DNA from: CAZKMM01 sp964592965
GTDB taxonomy: Bacteria > RBG-13-61-14 > DRUE01
Assembly (NCBI GenBank): GCA_964592965.1
Contig: CAZQJX010000019.1
Location: forward strand, 1 to 27,617
Direction of reading: 5' to 3'
Length of the DNA: 27,617 nucleotides
Part shown: piece after piece, positions 7,562-14,859 of the stretch
Layout of the letters: every line of letters starts with the position of its first letter
Position numbering within the stretch: the stretch's first letter is position 1
Position numbers and translations under genes: made by a program
Notes under the pieces: generated by a model
What the model was told of the DNA's origin: nothing
What the model saw: only the letters and a program-made list of their open reading frames with translations
Databases searched by the model: none

Positions 7562-7927
7562 ATGAAGAAGTTAACCAGACAGGAACGAAGGATTATTCGG
7601 CAGAAAAGGGTGCGGAAAAAAATTCGTGGCACCCCAGAAAGACCTCGTCTTTGTGTATATCGTTCGCTTAAGCATATTTATGCACAGGTGATTGATGATA
7701 CCAAAGGTCATACGCTGGTATCTGCCAGCACCTTAAGCCCAGAACTGCGTGAAAAATTAACCAAAACCAAAAATGTAGAGGCTGCACGAGAAGTAGGTAA
7801 GCTTATCGGAAAGAAATGCCTTGAAAAAGGCATAACCAAAGTGGTTTTTGACCGTAATGGTTTTTTATATCATGGCAGGGTTAAAGCAGTAGCAGAAGGA
7901 GCCAGAGAAGCAGGGCTTGAATTTTAA
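7562..7927 (+). CDS. rplR: 50S ribosomal protein L18
   Basis: L18 carries 5S rRNA into the large subunit together with L5. The 121-residue product shows the basic N-terminus RQERRIIRQKRVRKKIRGTP, ERPRLCVYRSLKHIYAQVID and the C-terminal VVFDRNGFLYHGRVKAVAEG. GAGG at about 7550-7553 precedes the start. It is fifteen bases from rplF in the conserved L6-L18-S5 order. Confidence 0.97.
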   Translation: MKKLTRQERRIIRQKRVRKKIRGTPERPRLCVYRSLKHIYAQVIDDTKGHTLVSASTLSPELREKLTKTKNVEAAREVGKLIGKKCLEKGITKVVFDRNGFLYHGRVKAVAEGAREAGLEF

Positions 7928-7941
7928 TAAAAGGGAGGAAA

Positions 7942-8439
7942 ATGGTGGCATTTGAAGAGCAGGAACAAGAGCTTATTGACCGAGTAGTATTTATCAACCG
8001 CTGTGCAAAGGTGGTTAAAGGTGGAAAGCGTTTTCATTTTAGCGCAGTGGTTGTTGTCGGAGATGGCAAAGGCAGGGTCGGATACGGGATAGGTAAAGCG
8101 CACGAGGTGCCAGAGGCTATTCGTAAAGGTTTGGAAAAAGCCAAAAAGAATATGATAGAGGTGCCCATTGCTCCTGGCGATACCATTCCACACGAAGTAA
8201 TCGGCAGGCAAGATGCCAGCAAGGTTCTTTTAAAGCCAGCCAGCCCCGGAACCGGTGTTATTGCGGGAAGTGCGGTTCGGGCAGTGATGGAAGTTTGCGG
8301 GATTAAAAATGTGCTCAGCAAGGTTTTAGGAAGCTCCAATGCGATGAATGTGGTCAAAGCAACCATAAATGGTTTGGCTCAGCTGGAATCTCCAGAAGAA
8401 GTTGCTCGCAGGAGAGGAAAGGCTGTAGAGGAGTTATAA
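7942..8439 (+). CDS. rpsE: 30S ribosomal protein S5
   Basis: S5 affects decoding accuracy and mRNA unwinding at the entry channel. The 165-residue product shows the double-stranded-RNA-binding-like N-terminal domain (KVVKGGKRFHFSAVVVVGDG, then GYGIGKAHEVPEAI) and the C-terminal domain with GTGVIAGSAVRAVMEVCGI. AAAGGGAGG lies directly upstream of the ATG. Confidence 0.97.
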   Translation: MVAFEEQEQELIDRVVFINRCAKVVKGGKRFHFSAVVVVGDGKGRVGYGIGKAHEVPEAIRKGLEKAKKNMIEVPIAPGDTIPHEVIGRQDASKVLLKPASPGTGVIAGSAVRAVMEVCGIKNVLSKVLGSSNAMNVVKATINGLAQLESPEEVARRRGKAVEEL

Positions 8440-8452
8440 AAGGAGCTGAGAT

Positions 8453-8650
8453 ATGGCAAAACCAGCAAAAAAGCTAAGAATAACTTTAAAAAGAAGCACG
8501 ATTGGAAGACCGCCTGACCAACGGGCAACTGTAAGGGCGCTCGGTCTGCGCAAACTTCATCAGACAGTTGAAAAGCCGAATATTCCTGCCATCAGGGGAA
8601 TGGTGAAAAAGGTTATTCATCTGCTAGAGGTGGAGGAGGTAGATGATTAA
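8453..8650 (+). CDS. rpmD: 50S ribosomal protein L30
   Basis: L30 is a small large-subunit protein. The 65-residue product shows LRITLKRSTIGRPPDQRATV followed by LGLRKLHQTVEKPNIPAIRG, and ends in an acidic tail (VEEVDD). It is slightly longer than the ~59-residue E. coli form because of a short basic N-terminal addition. Its end overlaps rplO by eight bases. Confidence 0.96.
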   Translation: MAKPAKKLRITLKRSTIGRPPDQRATVRALGLRKLHQTVEKPNIPAIRGMVKKVIHLLEVEEVDD

Positions 8651-9089
8651 TTTAAGCAATTTAAAGCCCAAGCCAAGCTCAAAAAAGGCGCCCAAGCGGG
8701 TGGGAAGAGGTCCGGGTAGTGGTTTGGGTAAAACCTGCGGTCGCGGTCATAAAGGGCAGAATGCTCGTGCAGGCAGGCGCAAGCACCACTTAAGCTTTGA
8801 AGGCGGTCAGATGCCTTTGAGCAGGCGCCTTCCTAAGCGAGGATTTACCAATCCTTTTCGCACAGAATACGCAATTGTTAATGTTTCGCAATTAAACAGG
8901 TTTGAGCCAGGAAGTGTAGTGGGAGAGGAGGAGCTGAGAAAGAGCGGTCTGGTGAAGAAAAAGCTCCCCATAAAGATTCTCGGCGACGGCGAGCTAGACC
9001 GTCCCCTTACAGTTCGTGCCCATAAGTTCAGTGCACAGGCAAAGGCAAAGATAGAATCTGCCGGTGGAAAGGTTGAGGTAATCAGTTAG
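8643..9089 (+). CDS. rplO: 50S ribosomal protein L15
   Basis: L15 is a late-assembling large-subunit protein. The 148-residue product has the glycine- and arginine-rich N-terminus (RVGRGPGSGLGKTCGRGHKG), the segment GGQMPLSRRLPKRGF, and the C-terminal HKFSAQAKAKIESAGGKVEV. The start lies within the end of rpmD, after GGAGGAGG. Confidence 0.97.
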   Translation: MINLSNLKPKPSSKKAPKRVGRGPGSGLGKTCGRGHKGQNARAGRRKHHLSFEGGQMPLSRRLPKRGFTNPFRTEYAIVNVSQLNRFEPGSVVGEEELRKSGLVKKKLPIKILGDGELDRPLTVRAHKFSAQAKAKIESAGGKVEVIS

Positions 9090-9090
9090 T

Positions 9091-10407
9091 ATGGCAGGGA
9101 TTGGCAATATTCCCAAAATCCCAGAGCTGAGGCGTCGTCTTCTTTTTACTTTGGCGATGCTTGCAGTGTATCGCATAGGCGCGCATATACCTGTTCCCGG
9201 GATAGACAGTTCGCTTTTAACCCAGTATTTGAGCCAGCAAGCAGGAACAATTTTTGGTCTTTTCAATACCTTTACCGGCGGTGCTTTTTTCCGTATGAGT
9301 GTTTTTGGTCTGGGCATTATGCCTTATATTACTGCTGCCATTATTTTTGAGCTTTTAGCAGTGGTTATTCCTTACCTTGATCAGCTTCGCAAAGAAGGAG
9401 AGCTGGGAAGAAAGAAAATCAATCAATACACCCGCTATGCTACAGTGGGATTGAGCGCAGCTCAGGCAGTTGGTGTTGGAATATGGCTGACCAGAATGAA
9501 AGTGGGAAATCTTTCCGTTGTGCCTGAGCCGGGTCCGCTTTTCCTTCTCACCACTGTTGTTACCCTTACCGCTGGCACTATTTTTATTATGTGGATAGGA
9601 GAGCTTATCACCGAGCGGGGAATTGGCAATGGCATCAGCTTGATTATCTTCTTCGGTATAGTTGCCCGCATTCCTAACGGGCTGGCAGACACGCTCACTC
9701 TTTGGCGAACGGGTCAGCTTTCTTTCTTTGTCCTTTTGGGATTGGTGGTTCTGATGGTGGCGGTAGTTGCGGGAATTGTTTATATGGAGCGAGCCCAGCG
9801 AAGAATACCAGTTCAATATCCAAGCAGAACCATTGGAAGAAGAGTTTATAAAGGTGTAAAAACTCATCTCCCATTAAGAATCAACACCAGCGGAGTTATT
9901 CCGCCTATATTTGCTTCCAGCCTCTTGAGCTTTCCAATGACTTTTACTCAATTTTTTCCAGTAAACAGCACTTTTTTTGAGTGGCTTAAATCCGCACTTT
10001 ATCCAACCAGCTGGCAATACAATACAATATATGGTCTTTTGATTATCTTTTTTACTTTCTTTTACACAGCAGTGGTTTTCAATCCCATAGATGTGGCAGA
10101 GAATTTAAAGAAGCACGGCGGATATATCCCCGGAGTTCGTCCGGGAAAGAACACTGCTGAATACATTGACCGAATTTTAACTCGGATTACCACTGTGGGT
10201 GCACTATATCTTACTGCAGTTTGTATTTTGCCATCAATTCTTATTAATTCTGCTGGAATTACCTTTTGGTTTGGGGGCACCAGCCTTTTGATAGTGGTAG
10301 GAGTTGCGCTGGATACTGCTCAGCAGATAGAAGCGCATCTTCTTGCCAGAAGCTATGACGGCTTTCTTGGACCCAAAGGTCCGAAAATAAGAGGAAGGAG
10401 AAGATAA
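9091..10407 (+). CDS. secY: Protein translocase channel subunit SecY
   Basis: SecY forms the membrane channel through which unfolded proteins are exported or inserted. The 438-residue product has the expected ten hydrophobic spans, the N-terminal ELRRRLLFTLAMLAVYRIGA, the plug region just after it (GGAFFRMSVFGLGIMPYI), the LITERGIGNGISLIIF motif, and the cytoplasmic ribosome-binding loop near RRIPVQYPSRTIGRR. Its start is one base after rplO, and its stop overlaps adk by one base (TAATG). Confidence 0.98.
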   Translation: MAGIGNIPKIPELRRRLLFTLAMLAVYRIGAHIPVPGIDSSLLTQYLSQQAGTIFGLFNTFTGGAFFRMSVFGLGIMPYITAAIIFELLAVVIPYLDQLRKEGELGRKKINQYTRYATVGLSAAQAVGVGIWLTRMKVGNLSVVPEPGPLFLLTTVVTLTAGTIFIMWIGELITERGIGNGISLIIFFGIVARIPNGLADTLTLWRTGQLSFFVLLGLVVLMVAVVAGIVYMERAQRRIPVQYPSRTIGRRVYKGVKTHLPLRINTSGVIPPIFASSLLSFPMTFTQFFPVNSTFFEWLKSALYPTSWQYNTIYGLLIIFFTFFYTAVVFNPIDVAENLKKHGGYIPGVRPGKNTAEYIDRILTRITTVGALYLTAVCILPSILINSAGITFWFGGTSLLIVVGVALDTAQQIEAHLLARSYDGFLGPKGPKIRGRRR

Positions 10408-11054
10408 TGAGGCTGGTTTTGCTCGGACCGCCAGGAAGCGGAAAAGGCACACAGGCGCAGAAGCTGGTGGAGCGGTATCAAATTCCACAGATTTCCACTG
10501 GCGACCTTTTCCGCTCAGCAGTAAAGAATGAGACCGAGCTTGGAAAAAAGGCAAAAGAATATATGGAGCGAGGAGAGCTAGTTCCTGATGAAATTGTTGT
10601 TGGAATGGTTGAGGAGCGACTTAAAGAAGATGACTGTCAGAAGGGTTTTATCTTAGATGGATTTCCCCGCACCATTGCTCAGGCGCAGGCGCTGGATAAG
10701 CTTTTGGAAAAAAAGGGAGAGAAGCTGGATGCAGTTATTGAAATTTCAGTTCCTGATGAAGAGGTGATTAAAAGGCTTTCTGGAAGAAGAACCTGCTCAA
10801 AATGCGGAGCTATGTATCATATAGAATTCAATCCACCAAAGGTAGAGGGAAAATGTGATAAATGCGGTGGTGATTTGTATCAAAGGGATGACGACAAAGA
10901 AGAGGTGATTAAATCTCGGCTTAAAGTGTATCATTCGCAGACCGCACCGCTGGTAGAATATTATGAGAAAAAAGGATTGCTCAAAAAGATAAACGGTGTG
11001 GGCAAGATAGACGAGATTTTTCAGGAGATTGTCAATGCGCTTGAGGTTGGATAA
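10407..11054 (+). CDS. adk: Adenylate kinase with zinc-binding lid
   Basis: This enzyme interconverts ATP plus AMP and two ADP in the cytoplasm. The 215-residue product has the P-loop GPPGSGKGTQ at residues 7-16, the AMP-site segment STGDLFRSA, the LDGFPRT motif around 84-89, and a long lid domain carrying four cysteines (C130, C133, C150, C153) that should bind zinc, a form that stabilises the enzyme. AAGGAG precedes the start. The secY-adk-map-infA order is widespread in bacteria. Confidence 0.98.
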   Translation: MRLVLLGPPGSGKGTQAQKLVERYQIPQISTGDLFRSAVKNETELGKKAKEYMERGELVPDEIVVGMVEERLKEDDCQKGFILDGFPRTIAQAQALDKLLEKKGEKLDAVIEISVPDEEVIKRLSGRRTCSKCGAMYHIEFNPPKVEGKCDKCGGDLYQRDDDKEEVIKSRLKVYHSQTAPLVEYYEKKGLLKKINGVGKIDEIFQEIVNALEVG

Positions 11055-11806
11055 TGGTAATTTTAAAGACCGAGCAGGAAATTGAAAAGATGAAGCGCCC
11101 GAACAGGATAGTTGCTGAAATTTTGCAGGAGCTGGCACAACACTGCAAACCGGGCACCAGCACCTGGGAGCTTGAGGAGCGAGCACGCCAGCTGGTTGAG
11201 CGCTATAAGGTTAAGCCTGCTTTTTATAAGTATCGGGGTTATCCTTGTTATTTATGTGCATCGGTTAATGAAGAGGTTGTTCACGGCATTCCTAGCAAGG
11301 AGAAGATTTTAAAAGAAGGAGATATAATCAGTTTGGATTTTGGTGTGGTTGCTGATGGATTTTATGGAGACGCTGCCATCACCGTTAAAGTTGGAAAGGT
11401 AAAGCCAGAAGTAGATAAACTGGTTGAAGTCACAAAAGAGGCGCTTCGCAGGGCAGTGGAGCAGTGCCGAGTTGGCAATCGTTTAAGTGATATTGCTCAG
11501 GCGGTTCAGGGCTGGGTGGAGAGCAATGGGTTTTCAGTAGTGAGGGATTTTGTCGGGCACGGGATAGGAAGGAATCTTCATGAAGACCCGCAGGTTCCTA
11601 ATTTTGGCATACCCAAGCCCAATATTCGGCTTCGGGAAGGTATGGTTTTAGCGCTTGAGCCAATGGTCAATATGGGCACTTGGGAAGTAATGATTTTGGG
11701 TGATGGCTGGACAGTAGTGACAGCAGACCGCAAACCCAGTGCCCATTTTGAACATACAGTGGCAATAACGAGCAAGGGTCCATTGGTCTTGAGTTTAGCG
11801 AATTAA
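11054..11806 (+). CDS. map: Methionine aminopeptidase type I
   Basis: It removes the initiator methionine from new proteins. The 250-residue product is the short bacterial type Ia form. All catalytic positions are visible: H78 (VVHGIP), the metal ligands D95 and D106 (SLDFG, GDAAIT), H169 (GHGIGR), E202 (LEPMVN) and E233 (FEHTVA). The start overlaps the adk stop by one base and is preceded by GAGGTTGG. Confidence 0.98.
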   Translation: MVILKTEQEIEKMKRPNRIVAEILQELAQHCKPGTSTWELEERARQLVERYKVKPAFYKYRGYPCYLCASVNEEVVHGIPSKEKILKEGDIISLDFGVVADGFYGDAAITVKVGKVKPEVDKLVEVTKEALRRAVEQCRVGNRLSDIAQAVQGWVESNGFSVVRDFVGHGIGRNLHEDPQVPNFGIPKPNIRLREGMVLALEPMVNMGTWEVMILGDGWTVVTADRKPSAHFEHTVAITSKGPLVLSLAN

Positions 11807-11816
11807 TGGTTATTAT
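11789..11816 (+). promoter_or_regulatory. Candidate internal promoter ahead of infA
   Basis: TTGAGT (11789-11794) and TATTAT (11811-11816) are separated by 16 bases, matching sigma-70-type -35 and -10 boxes at 4/6 and 5/6. The -10 box ends ten bases before the infA ATG, so a transcript would begin only a few bases before the start codon. infA has no Shine-Dalgarno, which fits. This is prediction from sequence only. Confidence 0.4.
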
Positions 11817-11826
11817 TTAAAACCAA

Positions 11827-12069
11827 ATGGCGGGTAAAAAAAAGCCAAAAGGACCGAGCAAAGCCAAGCCTATAGAGGTAGAAGGCACGGTAAAGGAATT
11901 ACTTCCTAATGCGACATTTTTGGTTGAGCTGGATAATGGTCATAAGGTTTTGGCGCATATAAGCGGTAAGATGCGAATGCATTATATCAAAATAGTTCGG
12001 GGCGATAGGGTTAAGGTGGAGCTCAGTCCTTATGATTTGAGCAAGGGAAGGATTATATATCGGCAATAA
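11827..12069 (+). CDS. infA: Translation initiation factor IF-1
   Basis: IF-1 binds the ribosomal A site during initiation. The 80-residue product is an OB-fold protein with the family motifs VEGTVKELLPNATFLVELDNG, HISGKMRMHYIKIVRGDRV and ELSPYDLSKGRI (the first split at residue 16 onward). It has a basic N-terminal extension of about ten residues. Unlike every neighbour it has no recognisable ribosome-binding site: the 20 bases after map are A+T-rich and hold a four-codon ATG frame (11806-11820) overlapping the map stop as TAATG. Either leaderless translation or reinitiation is possible. Confidence 0.96.
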   Translation: MAGKKKPKGPSKAKPIEVEGTVKELLPNATFLVELDNGHKVLAHISGKMRMHYIKIVRGDRVKVELSPYDLSKGRIIYRQ

Positions 12070-12081
12070 GGAGGAGCTGAG

Positions 12082-12195
12082 ATGAAGGTATCTGCTTCAG
12101 TTAAGAGAAGGTGCAGAAAGTGTAAGATTATTCGCAGGCATGGAGTGGTGCGTGTGATTTGTGAAAACCCCAAGCATAAACAGCGTCAGGGATAG
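12082..12195 (+). CDS. rpmJ: 50S ribosomal protein L36
   Basis: L36 is a 37-residue zinc-binding large-subunit protein. The peptide reads MKVSASVKRRCRKCKIIRRH, then GVVRVICENPKHKQRQG, giving the C-x2-C...C...H zinc site and the typical length. AAGGAGG (TAAGGAGGAGCTGAG) precedes ATG 12082, and the infA-rpmJ-rpsM order is conserved in bacteria. Confidence 0.97.
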   Translation: MKVSASVKRRCRKCKIIRRHGVVRVICENPKHKQRQG

Positions 12196-12206
12196 GAGGT
12201 TAGAGA

Positions 12207-12584
12207 ATGACAAGAATCGCAGGCGTTGACCTACCTAACAAGCCGATTTGGATTGCTCTTACTTATATTTATGGTATTGGCAAAAGCAGGGCAAAGGAGA
12301 TTATTGAAAAAGCAGGAATAGACCCTCAGATTCGTGCCAATGATTTAACAGAGAGTCAGGTTGCTACTATTCGTAAGATTATAGATGAGAATTACAAGGT
12401 AGAGGGAGAGCTGAGGAAAGAGGTTCAGATGAATATCAAGCGTTTGATGGATATGGGATGTTATCGTGGTCTTAGGCATCGCAGGGGACTTCCTGTTCGT
12501 GGTCAACGCACTCATACCAATGCCCGCACAAGAAAAGGTCGCAGACCACCCATTGCTATCAAGAAAAAGCTTAAGAAGGCATAA
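12207..12584 (+). CDS. rpsM: 30S ribosomal protein S13
   Basis: S13 is a head protein that forms bridges to the large subunit and contacts P-site tRNA. The 125-residue product shows RIAGVDLPNKPIWIALTYIY, GIGKSRAKEI, then DMGCYRGLRHRRGLPVRGQR and the basic C-terminal tail RTHTNARTRKGRRPP. AGGAGG lies upstream. It is twelve bases from rpmJ and from rpsK. Confidence 0.97.
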   Translation: MTRIAGVDLPNKPIWIALTYIYGIGKSRAKEIIEKAGIDPQIRANDLTESQVATIRKIIDENYKVEGELRKEVQMNIKRLMDMGCYRGLRHRRGLPVRGQRTHTNARTRKGRRPPIAIKKKLKKA

Positions 12585-12596
12585 GGAGGAGGCTTT

Positions 12597-12718
12597 ATGG
12601 CAAAGAAAAGGGGAGGTGGAAGAAAAAAGGTTAAAAAGCATGTTGAGTATGCAATTGCCCATATCAAAGCGACATTTAATAATACCATCATCACAATTAC
12701 TGATGAGCAGGGAAATAC
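12597..12718 (+). CDS. rpsK: 30S ribosomal protein S11, N-terminal 40 residues (cut by gap)
   Basis: S11 lies on the platform of the small subunit. The visible part runs from ATG 12597 (after AAGGAGGAGG) to the assembly gap and contains VKKHVEYAIAHIKATFNNTI followed by ITITDEQGN, which aligns with the first ~40 residues of the family. By comparison with the ~129-residue family length, about 88 residues are missing in the run of N. The frame that continues through the N to 13370 is not a real protein. Confidence 0.96.
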
Positions 12719-12818
12719 NNNNNNNNNNNNNNNNNNNNNNNNNNNNNNNNNNNNNNNNNNNNNNNNNNNNNNNNNNNNNNNNNNNNNNNNNNNNNNNNNN
12801 NNNNNNNNNNNNNNNNNN
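12719..12818. other. Assembly gap of exactly 100 N
   Basis: The run of N is exactly 100 bases, the customary placeholder for a gap of unknown length. From the missing parts of the flanking genes (about 88 residues of S11 plus its stop, an intergenic spacer, and about 26 residues of S4) the real gap should be roughly 350-370 bases if gene order is normal. Confidence 0.95.
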
Positions 12819-13370
12819 TTTACTGATAAATGTGCGGTTGATAGGCGCAACTATCCGCCCGGTCAGCACGGACATTTTCGCTCCAAACCAAGCGATTATG
12901 GACTTCGTCTTAGAGAGAAGCAGAAGGTAAAAAAGATTTACGGAGTGCTGGAAAAGCAGTTCAAGCGCTATTTTGAGCAGGCAGACCGTATGAAGGGTGT
13001 TACTGGTTATAATTTGCTTTTGCTTTTGGAGCGCCGTCTGGACAATATTGTTTACAGAATGGGTTTTGCTACCTCTCGGCGTCAGGCTCGGCAGTTGGTT
13101 CGGCACAATCATTTTCTGGTCAATGGCAAGAAGGTTAACATTCCTTCCTATCAGGTTAAGATTGGTGATGTTATAGAAGTTAAGGAGAAGAGCAAGAAGC
13201 TGGAGGTAATCAGAAAGGCAATAGAGACAGTAGAAGCAAGAGGAGGAATTCCTCGCTGGCTGGAGGTGGATAAGGAGAAATTGCGGGGGGTGGTAGCAGA
13301 CTTTCCGAAACGGGAAGAGTTAACTATGCCCATCCAAGAGCAGCTGATTGTAGAGTTCTACTCTCGGTAA
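12819..13370 (+). CDS. rpsD: 30S ribosomal protein S4, missing its first ~26 residues
   Basis: S4 starts assembly of the 16S 5' domain and, in many bacteria, regulates the alpha operon. The visible 183 residues begin FTDKCAVDRRNYPPGQHG, where the cysteine corresponds to the fourth ligand of the N-terminal zinc site in the Thermus-type protein, then show SDYGLRLREKQKVKKIYG, the S4 RNA-binding domain (LDNIVYRMGFATSRRQARQL, RHNHFLVNGKKVNIPSY) and the family terminus EQLIVEFYSR. The start codon lies in the gap. Confidence 0.96.
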   Translation, partial: FTDKCAVDRRNYPPGQHGHFRSKPSDYGLRLREKQKVKKIYGVLEKQFKRYFEQADRMKGVTGYNLLLLLERRLDNIVYRMGFATSRRQARQLVRHNHFLVNGKKVNIPSYQVKIGDVIEVKEKSKKLEVIRKAIETVEARGGIPRWLEVDKEKLRGVVADFPKREELTMPIQEQLIVEFYSR

Positions 13371-13397
13371 GCCTTTTTCAAAGCTAGGGGGAGGAAA

Positions 13398-14426
13398 ATG
13401 TCAAGAAACTGGAGAACCTTGATTAAACCGAAAAAGCTGGATGTAGAGCCAGAGTCCCTTACTGATAATTACGGTAAGTTCATAGCAGAGCCTCTGGAGC
13501 GAGGATTTGGTATAACCTTGGGGAATGCTCTTCGCAGAGTGCTTTTAAGCTCTATCCCGGGAGCTGCTATTGTAGCGGTAAAAATAGACGGAGTGCTTCA
13601 CGAATTCTCCACCATTCCGGGAGTGGTTGAAGATGTTACTGAGATTATCCTTAACTTAAAAGGTGTGGTGATAAAATATCGTGGAGATGCAGTAAAACAG
13701 CTTTCTCTGGATGTTGAAGGTCCTGCTGAAGTAACCGCCGGCAATATCGTTACTGATGGAACAGTAGAGATAATCAACAAAGACCATCATATTGCTACTT
13801 TGGGTGAGAACGGCAAGCTAAAAATGGAGCTTTGGGTGAAAAGCGGAAGGGGGTATGTGCCTGCAGAGCGGAACAAAGACAAGATGTATCCTGTTGGAAC
13901 CATTCCAATGGATGCTATTTTCTCACCTGTTCGTAAGGTAAATTTTAATATCACCAATGCCCGTGTAGGTGGTGTGACTGATTATGACAGGTTGATTCTT
14001 GAGGTCTGGACCGATGGAAGTATTCTTCCTGCTGAGGCAGTGGGCATTGCTGCCAAAATTTTAAAAGACCAGCTGAGCGTGTTCATACCTTTTGAAGAAA
14101 AAGAGGAATATTATCCCATTGCTGAGGAGGAGGAAGAGGCAGTAAGACCAGAGCTCAATCCCAACCTGTACAGAAGCGTTGAGGAGCTGGAGCTAAGCGT
14201 TCGCAGTGCCAATTGCCTTCGCACCGCTGGGATTAAGCTAATCGGCGAGCTAGTGCAAAAAACCGAGCAGGAGCTTTTAAAGACCAAAAACTTTGGAAGG
14301 AAATCGCTCAATGAGATTAAAGAAATTCTCGCCAGTATGGGATTGAGCCTGGGAATGCAACTTGAGAATTTCCCTGACCCGAAAATGCTTGAGAAGCTAA
14401 AGAAAAAGGAGCGTGGTGAAAAATGA
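13398..14426 (+). CDS. rpoA: DNA-directed RNA polymerase alpha subunit
   Basis: Alpha dimerises to nucleate RNA polymerase assembly and its C-terminal domain contacts UP elements and activators. The 342-residue product has the N-terminal domain (PLERGFGITLGNALRRVLLS, IPGVVEDVTEIILNLKG, and RVGGVTDYDRLILEVWTDGS), an acidic linker near 235-250, and a C-terminal helix-hairpin-helix domain (ELELSVRSANCLRTAGI, FGRKSLNEIKEIL). GGGGGAGG at about 13386-13393 is the ribosome-binding site. Confidence 0.98.
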   Translation: MSRNWRTLIKPKKLDVEPESLTDNYGKFIAEPLERGFGITLGNALRRVLLSSIPGAAIVAVKIDGVLHEFSTIPGVVEDVTEIILNLKGVVIKYRGDAVKQLSLDVEGPAEVTAGNIVTDGTVEIINKDHHIATLGENGKLKMELWVKSGRGYVPAERNKDKMYPVGTIPMDAIFSPVRKVNFNITNARVGGVTDYDRLILEVWTDGSILPAEAVGIAAKILKDQLSVFIPFEEKEEYYPIAEEEEEAVRPELNPNLYRSVEELELSVRSANCLRTAGIKLIGELVQKTEQELLKTKNFGRKSLNEIKEILASMGLSLGMQLENFPDPKMLEKLKKKERGEK

Positions 14427-14803
14427 GGCATCGCAAGGCGGGTAAAAAGCTGAACCGAACCAGAGAGCACAGGCGGGCGCTTTTTCGTAATCTGGTCACT
14501 GCTCTTTTGGAAAAGGAGCGAATAGAGACCACTTTAGCAAAGGCAAAAGCTATCCGACCGCTGGCAGAAAAGATGATTACATTGGGCAAAAGAGGCGACC
14601 TACATGCCCGCAGGCAGGCGCTTGCTTTTATTCAGAAAAAGGCAGTGGTGAAAAAACTTTTTGATGAAATAGCTCCCCGCTACCAGAATCGTCCCGGTGG
14701 ATATACGCGTATAATTCGCACAGGCATAAGGCGTGGAGATTCTGCTGAAATGGCTATCATCGAGCTGGTTGAGGGAGAGACATCTAGAGGAAGTAGCGGA
14801 TAA
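14423..14803 (+). CDS. rplQ: 50S ribosomal protein L17
   Basis: L17 is a large-subunit protein near the tunnel exit. The 126-residue product shows MRHRKAGKKLNRTREHRRAL, FRNLVTALLEKERIETTLAK and the C-terminal YTRIIRTGIRRGDSAEMAII. Its start overlaps the rpoA stop as ATGA. It is the last gene of the alpha group, and the ribosomal block ends here. Confidence 0.97.
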   Translation: MRHRKAGKKLNRTREHRRALFRNLVTALLEKERIETTLAKAKAIRPLAEKMITLGKRGDLHARRQALAFIQKKAVVKKLFDEIAPRYQNRPGGYTRIIRTGIRRGDSAEMAIIELVEGETSRGSSG

Positions 14804-14810
14804 TGTCCCA

Positions 14811-14839
14811 TTGACCTTCCCCTGAAAAAATGCAATAAT
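14811..14839 (+). promoter_or_regulatory. Predicted promoter of the enolase-superfamily gene
   Basis: TTGACC (14811-14816) and AATAAT (14834-14839) are spaced by 17 bases, both 5/6 matches to sigma-70-type boxes. It begins eight bases after the rplQ stop, in the only gap between the ribosomal block and the next gene. The start site would fall near 14846, giving a very short leader. Confidence 0.5.
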
Positions 14840-14853
14840 ATTTCAAAGGGGAA
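14817..14853 (+). terminator. Imperfect hairpin after rplQ, possible weak terminator
   Basis: TTCCCC-TGAAA (14817-14827) can pair with TTTCA-AA-GGGGAA (14841-14853), with a two-base bulge and an A+T-rich loop. The sequence after it (AGGATTTTG) has only four T, so it is at best a weak terminator of the ribosomal operon. The right arm contains the AAAGGGG ribosome-binding site of the next gene, so in read-through RNA the hairpin would mask it. Confidence 0.35.
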
Positions 14854-14859
14854 AGGATT

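Noticed and set aside
9355..9867. 170-residue antisense frame opposite secY
   Set aside because: It is a shadow of the secY coding sequence: rich in Ser/Asn/His, with no domain, no ribosome-binding site and full overlap with a confident gene.
12597..13370. A single 257-residue protein running through the N block
   Set aside because: The left part is S11 and the right part is S4. The frame is joined only by placeholder N, so it was split into two partial genes.
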